A DNA stretch of 64,000 nucleotides from Balneola sp. Its GTDB lineage: Bacteria > Bacteroidota > Rhodothermia > Balneolales > Balneolaceae. This document shows positions 44,253 to 51,262 of the stretch, piece by piece (the first letter of the stretch is position 1; each line of letters starts with the position of its first letter). Made by a program: the position numbers and the translations under genes. Under the pieces are notes generated by a model, which was not told the DNA's origin, did no database searches, and was given only the letters and a program-made list of their open reading frames with translations. The stretch is taken from NCBI GenBank assembly GCA_002694685.1, contig NZMW01000011.1, positions 62,001 to 126,000 on the forward strand, written 5' to 3'.

Positions 44253-44606
44253 ATGAAAAAACCAGAATTGAAATACCTTATCAGCACTGAACTCGATGAA
44301 GGGGAATTACCTGAAAACCCTGACAACTGTTCAGTATTCATCGAAGCCAATATTGGTTTAGAAGCTGAAGAAGGTTCTGATATTTTTTCATTTCATGTAG
44401 TTACCCCAAGTTTTCTCGAAAACGATGATAAGCCTCGTTGGGGACGAGGGTATTTAATTATTGATTACTTTTCTTGGGAATTGGTTGAGAAGTCCATCCA
44501 AAAATTACTTCGTCATTGTAATGGGAAAAACTGGGATGAGATTTCAACACAACTAAGTAAAGAACTTCACTGGGAGTTTGATAACTACAAAGAAAATGAA
44601 GGCTAA
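44253..44606 (+). CDS. Imm8-like immunity protein (cassette 2)
   Basis: Small acidic protein of 117 aa. The pattern FSFHVVTPSFL, RWGRGYLIIDYFSWELVEKSI, CNGKNWDEISTQLS and HWEFDNY matches what I know of immunity protein family Imm8 of polymorphic toxin systems. No toxin gene is adjacent, so it is an orphan immunity gene carried as a cassette. The ATG lies 9 bp after the attC-1 crossover point, and the stop codon TAA is inside the left box of attC-2 (GGCTAAC). Confidence 0.72.
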   Translation: MKKPELKYLISTELDEGELPENPDNCSVFIEANIGLEAEEGSDIFSFHVVTPSFLENDDKPRWGRGYLIIDYFSWELVEKSIQKLLRHCNGKNWDEISTQLSKELHWEFDNYKENEG

Positions 44607-44717
44607 CAAGGCGTTTTAAAGCGGACTGGGTGCGATGGAACTTGATTGCCAGGAATTAATTTCGCTACTTCAAGAAAATCAGAATCCCCGCGCCCGTTAT
44701 GCGCAGGGTCGTTAGTT
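44601..44717 (+). other. attC-2 recombination site (117 bp)
   Basis: The left box is GGCTAAC and the right box is GTTAGTT. The body has GGCGTTTTAAAGCGGAC, CTTGATTGCCAGGAATTAAT, GCTACTTCAA and GCAGGGTCG, shared with other sites. The left box extended by one base is the exact complement (8 bp) of the cassette 2 start. Confidence 0.88.
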
Positions 44718-44722
44718 GCATC

Positions 44723-45061
44723 ATGAATTTCCCAAAGAAAAAAACAATTCTTGGAAGTGTTACCCTTCTATTGACCATCATTATACTTGGCTTTGAGGAG
44801 AGAGATGTTGCTGTAAATGCTCTCCATATGATCGTTATTATTTCATGGGTAATAACTGTAGTTACTGAGGCGATTGTATTACTTTTTCTTAGAAAATGGA
44901 GACTAGGTTTATCTGTACTAATACTTTTTCCTTTATCTTTATTTCTCCCTGATCTAATTAATTACAATCCTGAAATAGTTTATAAAGCTCAGCTATTACT
45001 TTGGTTTATCTTACCTTCCTTTGCATCATTATTCTTAATCAACTATAAAGATGACAACTAA
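44723..45061 (+). CDS. Small membrane protein (cassette 3), unknown
   Basis: Hydrophobic protein of 112 aa with about four transmembrane helices (TILGSVTLLLTIIILGF, MIVIISWVITVVTEAIVLLFL, LSVLILFPLSLFL, LLLWFILPSFASLFLI). The open frame begins at 44699 inside attC-2, but Met 44723 is the first start within the cassette. It ends DDN-stop, with the stop codon TAA inside the left box CAACTAAC. No family recognised. Confidence 0.7.
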   Translation: MNFPKKKTILGSVTLLLTIIILGFEERDVAVNALHMIVIISWVITVVTEAIVLLFLRKWRLGLSVLILFPLSLFLPDLINYNPEIVYKAQLLLWFILPSFASLFLINYKDDN

Positions 45062-45083
45062 CAAGCGTTGTAAATTCTAGAAA
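45055..45083 (+). other. Truncated attC (left half only) between cassettes 3 and 4
   Basis: CAACTAACAAGCGTTGTAAAT matches the left box and first arm of the neighbouring sites, then breaks off directly into the next gene. CAACTAAC is the exact complement of GTTAGTTG at the start of cassette 3. About 95 bp of the site and the start of cassette 4 appear to be lost. Confidence 0.75.
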
Positions 45084-45560
45084 ATGAAGCCAATCTTAAT
45101 TCGTGCTTTTCAATGGACTTTAGCCAGTTTTCTTGTTGGTTTAATAGTTTGGCTAATTTTAGGTGGTTTAGTTTGGCCCGTATTTTTTTATGATTGGACT
45201 ATTTCTGACGCTATTTCTCACTTTCCATTCTCACTGATTCTAGGCAGCTATTTTGCAGGAGCTGTAGGTTTAGTATTGTCACCTATTTATTTTGGATTGT
45301 ACACAATATTTGAAAAAATAGCTGAATCTAAGATTTGGTTAAAAAATACTTCAATTGGCTTATTTATTACCGTTTTAATTTTGGCTTTACCTCCTGCTAT
45401 TGGAATAGCGTATTCATTTGAAGAACCGATTCTTGGAGAAGATTTTAAGTGGATTGAGTTTGGTAAAACTTTCATGTTAACTGGAATTATATTTATATGT
45501 GCTGTACTAATTCCAAGACTAACACTAAAAAAATTAAAGCCAACAGAATCCGCGGTATAA
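45084..45560 (+). CDS. Membrane protein (cassette 4), unknown
   Basis: Protein of 158 aa with four predicted transmembrane helices (ASFLVGLIVWLILGGLVWPVFF, GSYFAGAVGLVLSPIYFGLY, IGLFITVLILALPPAIGIAY, FMLTGIIFICAVLIP). No family recognised. It starts 13 bp after the point where the truncated attC stops matching; the normal cassette leader is missing. It may now depend on transcription from cassette 3. Confidence 0.72.
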   Translation: MKPILIRAFQWTLASFLVGLIVWLILGGLVWPVFFYDWTISDAISHFPFSLILGSYFAGAVGLVLSPIYFGLYTIFEKIAESKIWLKNTSIGLFITVLILALPPAIGIAYSFEEPILGEDFKWIEFGKTFMLTGIIFICAVLIPRLTLKKLKPTESAV

Positions 45561-45682
45561 ATAACAAGGCGTTTTAAATCGGACGCGGACGGAGTGCGAT
45601 GGAAACTTGTTTGCCAAGAATTAATTTCGCTAATTCAACTAAATCAAAATTCCAGCGCCGTTTAAACGCTGGGCCGTATTAC
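45559..45682 (+). other. attC-4 recombination site (124 bp), altered right box
   Basis: The left box is AAATAAC. The body matches the other sites (GGCGTTTTAAATCGGAC, TTGCCAAGAATTAATTTCGCTA, TTTAAACGCTGGGCC). The right box reads GTATTAC where GTT is expected. The cassette 5 left box (GTATAAC) implies an original GTTATAC, so two bases appear changed. Confidence 0.8.
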
Positions 45683-45686
45683 CACA

Positions 45687-46199
45687 ATGACGTCTATGTC
45701 AAAAATCGTCTTTAAAGCAGATAAATCCCGACTTCTTAATCGCTTAGTTTTTGGAATAGCAGGCGGTGCTTTTCTAATCTGGTTATATGCAACCGGAGTC
45801 GATAAAGCTTTTGTAATTCCATCTTTAATCCTATTTGCTATTCTTGCAGCCCGAGGTTTTTGGCGCCTTTTTCAACAATACCGAAATAGTGAACTTATAA
45901 TTTTAGATGAAAATGGAATTACTGACAGTAGCTACGGTCTTGGATTTATTCCATGGGGAAACATTCAAGCTGCGAGAATTCATGAAGTAAATCGATTTAT
46001 TCAAACATTTCGTGTCATAGAACTAAGCTTAAAAGACAACAAAAGATTTTTTGATAACAAAAGTTATGACCGACGTCTCATTGAAAAAGGTATTTCAAAT
46101 GGTTCAACTGGAATTTGGCTGAATACTTGGAAATTACAAAGCTCTGATGAGGATGTTCTTGAAACAATTCGGGAATACATCTACAAATATTCTAGTTAA
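45687..46199 (+). CDS. STM3941-like membrane protein (cassette 5)
   Basis: Protein of 170 aa with an alternative Met at 45696. Two transmembrane helices close together (LVFGIAGGAFLIWLYATG and FVIPSLILFAILAARGFW) are followed by a PH-like cytoplasmic domain (SELIILDENGITDSSYGLGFIPWGNIQAARIHE, then TGIWLNTWKLQ). This resembles the STM3941 family, whose function is unknown. The recombination site on its left has an altered core. Confidence 0.68.
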   Translation: MTSMSKIVFKADKSRLLNRLVFGIAGGAFLIWLYATGVDKAFVIPSLILFAILAARGFWRLFQQYRNSELIILDENGITDSSYGLGFIPWGNIQAARIHEVNRFIQTFRVIELSLKDNKRFFDNKSYDRRLIEKGISNGSTGIWLNTWKLQSSDEDVLETIREYIYKYSS

Positions 46200-46208
46200 C
46201 ATTTTGCG

Positions 46209-46325
46209 GTATAACAATTGTTTTAAATCGGACGGGGTGCGATCGAACTTGATTGCCAGGAATTAATTTTGCTACTTCAAAATAAATCATAATCCCCGCG
46301 CCGCTTAAACGCAGGGTCGTTATGC
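46209..46325 (+). other. attC-5 recombination site (117 bp)
   Basis: The left box is GTATAAC and the right box is GTTATGC. The body shares TTTTAAATCGGACGGGGTGCG, CTTGATTGCCAGGAATTAAT, GCTACTTCAA and CCGCTTAAACGCAGGGTCG with its neighbours. Confidence 0.88.
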
Positions 46326-46669
46326 AACCTAATCAAGAATCATTGGAGCTAACACTTTCTGATATTGAAAATCTTTCTACAAAGAATCAGGAATTCGCAC
46401 AAGAACTTCAGCTTCTATACGATGCAATTAATGATTACCCAAAGTTGGGAATAGATTCGATTTCCAACTTGAAGCAAGATTTAGAAAATGAAGGCTTGAA
46501 GTCTTTCGGAGTAGAGGAAATCAAAAAATTCCAGAAAAGTCTCTCTGCTACTGAGAATGCATGGATAATTGAGTCTTTAGAAAGTATAATTGCTTTCTGC
46601 TCCAAAGTTGAAGAAAATGACTTCGTAAATGCTGTTCGGAAACTCACACATAAACTACGGGTTGCATAA
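46322..46669 (+). CDS. Unknown helical protein (cassette 6)
   Basis: Acidic, all-helical protein of 115 aa (LSDIENLSTKNQEFAQELQLLYDAI, ENAWIIESLESIIAFCSKV). No family recognised; no membrane segment. The start codon ATG lies inside the right box GTTATGC of attC-5, on the cassette side of the crossover, so it travels with the cassette. The stop codon TAA is inside the next left box, so the gene fills its cassette completely. Confidence 0.72.
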   Translation: MQPNQESLELTLSDIENLSTKNQEFAQELQLLYDAINDYPKLGIDSISNLKQDLENEGLKSFGVEEIKKFQKSLSATENAWIIESLESIIAFCSKVEENDFVNAVRKLTHKLRVA

Positions 46670-46786
46670 CAATGCGATTCAAATCGGACTCGGGCGGGGT
46701 GCGATGGAACTTGATTGCCAAGAATTAATTTTGCTACTTCAACTAAATTATAATCCCCGCGCCCGTTCTGCTCAGGGTCGTTATGT
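46664..46786 (+). other. attC-6 recombination site (123 bp)
   Basis: The left box is GCATAAC and the right box is GTTATGT. GGTTGCATAAC is the exact 11 bp complement of GTTATGCAACC at the start of cassette 6. The body contains the shared CTTGATTGCCAAGAATTAAT and GCTACTTCAA. Confidence 0.88.
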
Positions 46787-46825
46787 TCTTCATTTACTTC
46801 TCCTCTCTTTTCGCAATAAAATTTA

Positions 46826-46856
46826 TTTGAAAAAGTTCGCATATATGCTAACTTTG
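46826..46856 (+). promoter_or_regulatory. Bacteroidota-type promoter with palindromic operator for the toxin-antitoxin operon
   Basis: TTTG at 46826-46829 and TAACTTTG at 46849-46856 are exactly 19 bp apart, matching the TTTG-N19-TAnnTTTG consensus of Bacteroidota. The palindrome GCATATATGC (46839-46848) lies between the two boxes, a natural place for autorepression by the antitoxin. The -7 box ends 4 bp before the toxin ATG, so the message would be leaderless or nearly so. Confidence 0.8.
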
Positions 46857-46860
46857 AAAT

Positions 46861-47211
46861 ATGCGCGTTATCAAGTTTTACCGAACAAAAGCCGGGAATT
46901 GTCCTGTCGAAGATTTTTTGCACAGTCTTCCTGACAAACAATCCAAAAAAGTGGCCTGGACACTTCGTGTTGTTCGTGATTTAGAACAAGTTCCCACTCA
47001 GTATTTGAAGAAGCTCAAAAGCACCGATGATATTTGGGAAGTACGAGCAACGCTTGGTAACAATACTTTTCGGTTGTTGGGATTCTTTGACGGGCCAAAA
47101 CTAATTGTCTTAACTAGTGGATTTGCCAAGAAGTCGAATAAAGTCCCAAAACAGGAAATTGAGACTGCCGAAGAACGTAAACGTGATTATTACCGGAGGA
47201 AAGAAGAATGA
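46861..47211 (+). CDS. HigB-type toxin (RelE superfamily, phage Gp49-like)
   Basis: Basic protein of 116 aa of the Gp49/HigB group, probable ribosome-dependent mRNA interferase. Typical segments are [47 protein letters not shown] and [27 protein letters not shown]. The following antitoxin gene overlaps it by 4 bp (ATGA), so they are translationally coupled, with toxin first as in higBA. It follows attC-6, but no closing attC was found after the pair. Confidence 0.9.
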   Translation: MRVIKFYRTKAGNCPVEDFLHSLPDKQSKKVAWTLRVVRDLEQVPTQYLKKLKSTDDIWEVRATLGNNTFRLLGFFDGPKLIVLTSGFAKKSNKVPKQEIETAEERKRDYYRRKEE

Positions 47212-47489
47212 GTAAAGATGATTTAGAAATTTTTATCGATCAAAAGAAAGCCGAAAGCCCAGAGTTTGCCGAAAATTTTGAGGAAGGATACCTCAATTTC
47301 AAGATCGGAGTAATACTTCGTCAGGCTCGTGAAAATATGGGAGTAACTCAGGCTGATGTTGCCGAGAAGCTGAACACCACGAAATCAGTGATTTCCAGAA
47401 TGGAAAATCATGCCGAGGATATTAAACTTTCTACGCTTACTAAATATGCGAAGGCATTAGGTAAAAAAGTAAAGCTCGAAATCCAATAA
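47208..47489 (+). CDS. HigA-type XRE-family antitoxin
   Basis: Protein of 93 aa with a helix-turn-helix of the XRE family ([33 protein letters not shown]). It should neutralise the upstream toxin and repress the operon, probably at the palindrome 46839-46848. Start overlaps the toxin stop by 4 bp. Confidence 0.9.
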   Translation: MSKDDLEIFIDQKKAESPEFAENFEEGYLNFKIGVILRQARENMGVTQADVAEKLNTTKSVISRMENHAEDIKLSTLTKYAKALGKKVKLEIQ

Positions 47490-47495
47490 ATTCAA

Positions 47496-48041
47496 ATGAA
47501 ATGCTCCGTTTATATCGCTACCAGTGCTGACGGTTTTATCGCAAAACCGGATGGGGATATTGAGTGGCTTCACAGGTCAGAGTATGAAGATGCAGCACAG
47601 GTTGGATTAGACTATACCGAATTCATTTCAACAGTGGATGCCATTGTTATGGGGCGCCATTCATTTGAAAAAGTATTGACCTTCGATGACTGGTATTACG
47701 AGGACATCGAAGTCATTGTATTAACCACAAGAAAACTGACGGTTCCGGAGCGTTTGGGAGATAAAGTACGAGTTGAGTCCGGAACTCCTCATGAGATTGT
47801 TACGACGCTTTCCGGGGAAGGCAAGAACCACCTTTATATTGACGGCGGTATTACCATTCAACGTTTTCTTAAGGCGAAACTCATTGATGAACTTACCATT
47901 ACGGTACTCCCAATCCTGCTTGGAAACGGAATTCCATTATTCGGCAATGAGGGAATTGAGCAGTCCTTAAAGCTGATAGAAGTGTCTTCATCCCCCGGTG
48001 GAACTATCCAAAAAAGATATCGTGTGAAATCCACCGAATAA
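47496..48041 (+). CDS. Dihydrofolate reductase family protein (RibD C-terminal-like)
   Basis: Protein of 181 aa with the DHFR/RibD reductase fold (CSVYIATSADGFIAKPDGDIEWL, VMGRHSFEKVLTF, HLYIDGGITIQRFL). It starts 6 bp after the antitoxin gene and could share its transcript. Members (YwjB/YyaP-like) have unclear substrates; it is not the housekeeping folA. Confidence 0.88.
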   Translation: MKCSVYIATSADGFIAKPDGDIEWLHRSEYEDAAQVGLDYTEFISTVDAIVMGRHSFEKVLTFDDWYYEDIEVIVLTTRKLTVPERLGDKVRVESGTPHEIVTTLSGEGKNHLYIDGGITIQRFLKAKLIDELTITVLPILLGNGIPLFGNEGIEQSLKLIEVSSSPGGTIQKRYRVKSTE

Positions 48042-48056
48042 CGTAAATACTTTGCT

Positions 48057-48422
48057 ATGAAAACAACTCCTAAACACAATGCTCGAATTGCAAGTATGAC
48101 CTTTGCCTCCGTATATCCGCACTATATCACAAAAGTTGAGGGTAAAGGCAGAACAACAGAAGAACTGCATCAGGTAATAACCTGGCTGACTGGATTTAGT
48201 GATCAAAAAATCCAAGAGCTTATTGACGAAAAAGTTACGTTTGAGACCTTCTTTAATAGAGCTCAGCTAAATCCCAATGCTCACCTTATCAAAGGAGTAA
48301 TTTGTGGCTATAGAGTGGAAGAACTTGAAAACCCGCTTACACAAAAAGTGAGGTATTTGGATAAACTGGTTGACGAGTTAGCGAAAGGTAAAAAGATGGA
48401 GAAAATTTTGCGTGACTCTTAG
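48057..48422 (+). CDS. DUF2200 family protein
   Basis: Protein of 121 aa that matches DUF2200 throughout: [57 protein letters not shown] and [19 protein letters not shown]. Function is unknown. It starts 15 bp after the DHFR-like gene, so it probably shares a transcript. Family members occur sporadically across bacteria. Confidence 0.85.
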   Translation: MKTTPKHNARIASMTFASVYPHYITKVEGKGRTTEELHQVITWLTGFSDQKIQELIDEKVTFETFFNRAQLNPNAHLIKGVICGYRVEELENPLTQKVRYLDKLVDELAKGKKMEKILRDS

Positions 48423-48480
48423 GTTGGAAGAGTTAATTTAATAACCCTACCCCGACTGATCATTATCCAAATAAGATAGC

Positions 48481-49062
48481 ATGAGCAAGGAAAGTCCCGA
48501 ATCCTTTTATCCCAAAAACACCCAAGAATGGCGGGAATGGTTGACTGTCAATCATAAAAAGAAGAAATCAATCTGGCTGATTTTATACAAAAAGAACTCC
48601 GATGAACCGACCATCTCCTGGAGTGAAGCTGTTGATGAAGCCCTGTGCTTTGGATGGATTGACAGCACACGGAGAGCCATCGACGACGAGAAGTACATGC
48701 AGTATTTTTGCCCTAGAAAAGAAAAAAGTATCTGGTCAAAAATAAACAAAGAGAAAGTTAAGAAGCTCAAAGAAGCTGGCTTAATGACTAAGTCTGGCCT
48801 GAAAATCATTGAAACGGCAAAGCAAAATGGTTCCTGGACTATTCTGGATGGAGTTGAAGCCCTGATTATTCCCGATGATTCAGAAAAGGAATTCCACAAA
48901 AATTCAGGATCAAAGGAATTCTTTCTAAGCTTGAGTAAATCTGACCGAAAACGCCTGTTGTACTGGCTTGTATCGTGCAAGAAAAAAGAAACCCGGGAAA
49001 AGCGGATTGGCGAAATTATAAAGCATGCGGCCAACAATCAGAAGCCGCCTGCTTTTAGATAA
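48481..49062 (+). CDS. YdeI/OmpD-associated family protein
   Basis: Protein of 193 aa. Typical segments are NTQEWREWLTVNHKKKKSIWLILYKK, WSEAVDEALCFGWIDSTRRAID and FCPRKEKSIWSKINKEKVKKLKEAGLM. The C-terminal DRKRLLYWLVSCKKKETREKRI is the OmdA-type helix. Family members have been linked to resistance to antimicrobial peptides, but the biochemical role is unclear. A related C terminus appears at the right edge of the window. Confidence 0.85.
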   Translation: MSKESPESFYPKNTQEWREWLTVNHKKKKSIWLILYKKNSDEPTISWSEAVDEALCFGWIDSTRRAIDDEKYMQYFCPRKEKSIWSKINKEKVKKLKEAGLMTKSGLKIIETAKQNGSWTILDGVEALIIPDDSEKEFHKNSGSKEFFLSLSKSDRKRLLYWLVSCKKKETREKRIGEIIKHAANNQKPPAFR

Positions 49063-49120
49063 TACGGCAGGATGGTACTTCTATCCCAACCACTCGTTTC
49101 AAGTACGTAAAGCATAAGTA

Positions 49121-49253
49121 GTCATCCCGAATTTATTTCGGGATCTTAAGATGTGGCTAGAAGTTATACGGTTATTCTATTGATTGTTTGAGGCTTCAAA
49201 GGCTACTCCGTCCAAGAGACCTCACAAAGATCCTGAAATAAATTCAGGATGAC
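49121..49253. repeat. GTCAT...ATGAC intergenic repeat, family 1
   Basis: It starts GTCATCCCGAATTTATTTCG and ends TGAAATAAATTCAGGATGAC; the terminal 20 bp are nearly complementary. It lies between convergent genes. Confidence 0.82.
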
Positions 49254-49323
49254 GACATCGTCGTTAAACAGCGTCTTACAGGTTGTCTTTGTTACATGAC
49301 AGCCCATAAAATCCATGCTCTCT

Positions 49324-50097
49324 TTACCGCGCCGCATTCACCAACTGCTTAAAAATATTTCGCTGTCGGGAAATTTGGATGAGATATTCCGGATGCCACT
49401 GCACCCCAATCATAAACGGATATCCTGAATGTTCGATCGCCTGCGTGATGCCAGTATTCAATTCTTCACACGCAACCTCAATACCCTCTCCGGGTTTATC
49501 TATGGCTTGGTTATGAAGTGCATTCACGTTGCAGACATCCGTTTGGAGCAGCTCACATAACTTGGTATGATCTTTAATCTTAATCCGCTTTTTGGGAAAT
49601 ATGGAAGAAACCTGCGCTTTCTCTGCATAAAACCCCCGAATGTCCTGATGCAAAGTCCCTTTGAAATGCACATTCATAAGTTGCATCCCGCGGCAAATTC
49701 CCAATACGGGAATACCTTTTTCAATGGCATCACTCAGATATCCAAGTTCTAGCGCATCCCGCTCTAAATCGATGGGTGATCTTTTAGTATGCTGAAAATA
49801 GCGAGCCAGCCAGTAGAGTGGAAAAAACAAGATGGAGAGCAGCCACTCGAAGATGGTCCGCTTATCTTTAGCCAGCGTTGCTTTCACGATCCGCTGCTGA
49901 CCATATTTCAGCGGCTCAACATCGGCACCGCCACCAATTATAAGTCCGTCAATTTGATCGATACTTCTGGGTGTTTCCGTTGTAATTCGAAGAGGTTTCC
50001 CTCCTTGCAGTATGATCGAGAGGGCTGTAAAAATCCATGCACCTGTCCCACCTTCCTTAGGACCCGTAACTCCTATTGTAGGTTCACGATCTTTCAT
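49324..50097 (-). CDS. Class I glutamine amidotransferase (PuuD/gamma-glutamyl hydrolase-like)
   Basis: Protein of 257 aa of the peptidase C26 type. The nucleophile Cys lies in VLGICRGMQLMNVHFKG and the His-Glu pair in IGVQWHPEYLIQ. The gene overlaps the end of the upstream amidoligase gene by 14 bp, so the pair forms an operon. It may hydrolyse a gamma-glutamyl amide made by the amidoligase, or supply ammonia to it; which of the two is inference. Confidence 0.88.
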   Translation of the reverse strand: MKDREPTIGVTGPKEGGTGAWIFTALSIILQGGKPLRITTETPRSIDQIDGLIIGGGADVEPLKYGQQRIVKATLAKDKRTIFEWLLSILFFPLYWLARYFQHTKRSPIDLERDALELGYLSDAIEKGIPVLGICRGMQLMNVHFKGTLHQDIRGFYAEKAQVSSIFPKKRIKIKDHTKLCELLQTDVCNVNALHNQAIDKPGEGIEVACEELNTGITQAIEHSGYPFMIGVQWHPEYLIQISRQRNIFKQLVNAAR

Positions 50098-51085
50098 TGT
50101 CTACCCATCTTTGCATTAGCTTTACCCATTTCTTTTTCATGCTGAATAACGACTTATCATCCATTTCTAAAAAAGCTTTTGAATATCGTTTTAGTGCCTG
50201 CTCATCATCCGCTAATTTCTCTACCAGCCACCATCGGTTCCATTCCTGTGCAAGCGACCATTCTTCATTTTCTATCGAGCAGTTTGGAAGCCTATAATGA
50301 AAAGTGGGCCGGGCTGAAGTCAACTCCTCTTCAAGATGACTTTGCGTGAATTCTTCATCCATAAACATAAAAGCAGGCAACAGGTCAAGCGGACGGTTTC
50401 TGGAATTCTCATACTCAAAATAGTCTTTGATCAGCGTTTTCAGGTCAGGCTGATATTCCGGTCTGAGAATATGCCGGATGTACTTCATCTCATACTCGTT
50501 GATGTAAGGCGTCAGCTTTCGGCTGATATCAATTTCTGCATCCTGCCGAATCCAGGCGTCCAGCATCACATATGCCTTCAGATGCCTCGCAATACTTTCT
50601 GCTGTCAGTTCCGGTACTTCCGGGTTGATGTGTAACCCAAAGGCATAGAAAAATGAACTTCCTGTTCCCTTAGCTTTCCATTCGCGTAGTTTATCAACCA
50701 GCTTATCTAATTCATTAAGCCGTGAAAGAGGAATCGGCGGCGTTATAATCTCAAAGGGGACTACCGTTGAAGCCATGCCCCGAAGGGTGTCTTCAAGCTT
50801 GTCTTTATTCTTTAATTTCTTCACATCAATCCCGACCGACTCCAGGACCTTCTCATATTTCTTATTCAGAAAAAGACTGGCGTCCAGTTCCAACGAGAAA
50901 GTACCGAACCGGGTGTCCTGAATTTCGAATTCATACCCGCTGATTTGGTTTACCTTGCCGCCGTACAGCTCCACAATCATCTCAGCAGCATCGATCATTT
51001 CAACACCGGTAAATTCAAATTCGAAACCGGCCGACCGTTCTTCACCGTCCTGATTTGTTGGTTTTGGGGGATTTTTAAACTTCAA
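50084..51085 (-). CDS. Putative amidoligase (glutamine synthetase-like fold)
   Basis: Protein of 333 aa matching the putative amidoligase family: AGFEFEFTGVEMIDAAEMIVELYGGKV near the N terminus, FSLELDASLF, VVPFEIITPPIPLSRL, and the FYAFGLHINPEVPELT region. These enzymes are predicted to form amide bonds to amino acids or peptides using ATP. The gene is coupled to a glutamine amidotransferase, an association described for the family. The product is unknown. Confidence 0.82.
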   Translation of the reverse strand: MKFKNPPKPTNQDGEERSAGFEFEFTGVEMIDAAEMIVELYGGKVNQISGYEFEIQDTRFGTFSLELDASLFLNKKYEKVLESVGIDVKKLKNKDKLEDTLRGMASTVVPFEIITPPIPLSRLNELDKLVDKLREWKAKGTGSSFFYAFGLHINPEVPELTAESIARHLKAYVMLDAWIRQDAEIDISRKLTPYINEYEMKYIRHILRPEYQPDLKTLIKDYFEYENSRNRPLDLLPAFMFMDEEFTQSHLEEELTSARPTFHYRLPNCSIENEEWSLAQEWNRWWLVEKLADDEQALKRYSKAFLEMDDKSLFSMKKKWVKLMQRWVDNERS

Positions 51086-51262
51086 TTATTCCTTCTTTTT
51101 GTTATTCAATCAGCTTAAACAGATGTCAGGTTATATTCAATCCACAATATTTCTCACTCTAATACTTATAACCTATTACATATATGATAGCTATGTCTAA
51201 CATACTTGGATATTAACATTCATTTTTTAAATTACAGTAACCAACAATAATTGGACAGCTTC

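Noticed and set aside
44699-44722. Upstream ATG start for the cassette 3 gene
   Set aside because: This ATG lies inside attC-2 and belongs to the previous cassette's site; Met 44723 lies within the cassette.
46435-46941. - strand open frame of 168 codons across cassette 6 and attC-6
   Set aside because: It runs antisense through a recombination site and two real genes; an open frame by chance.
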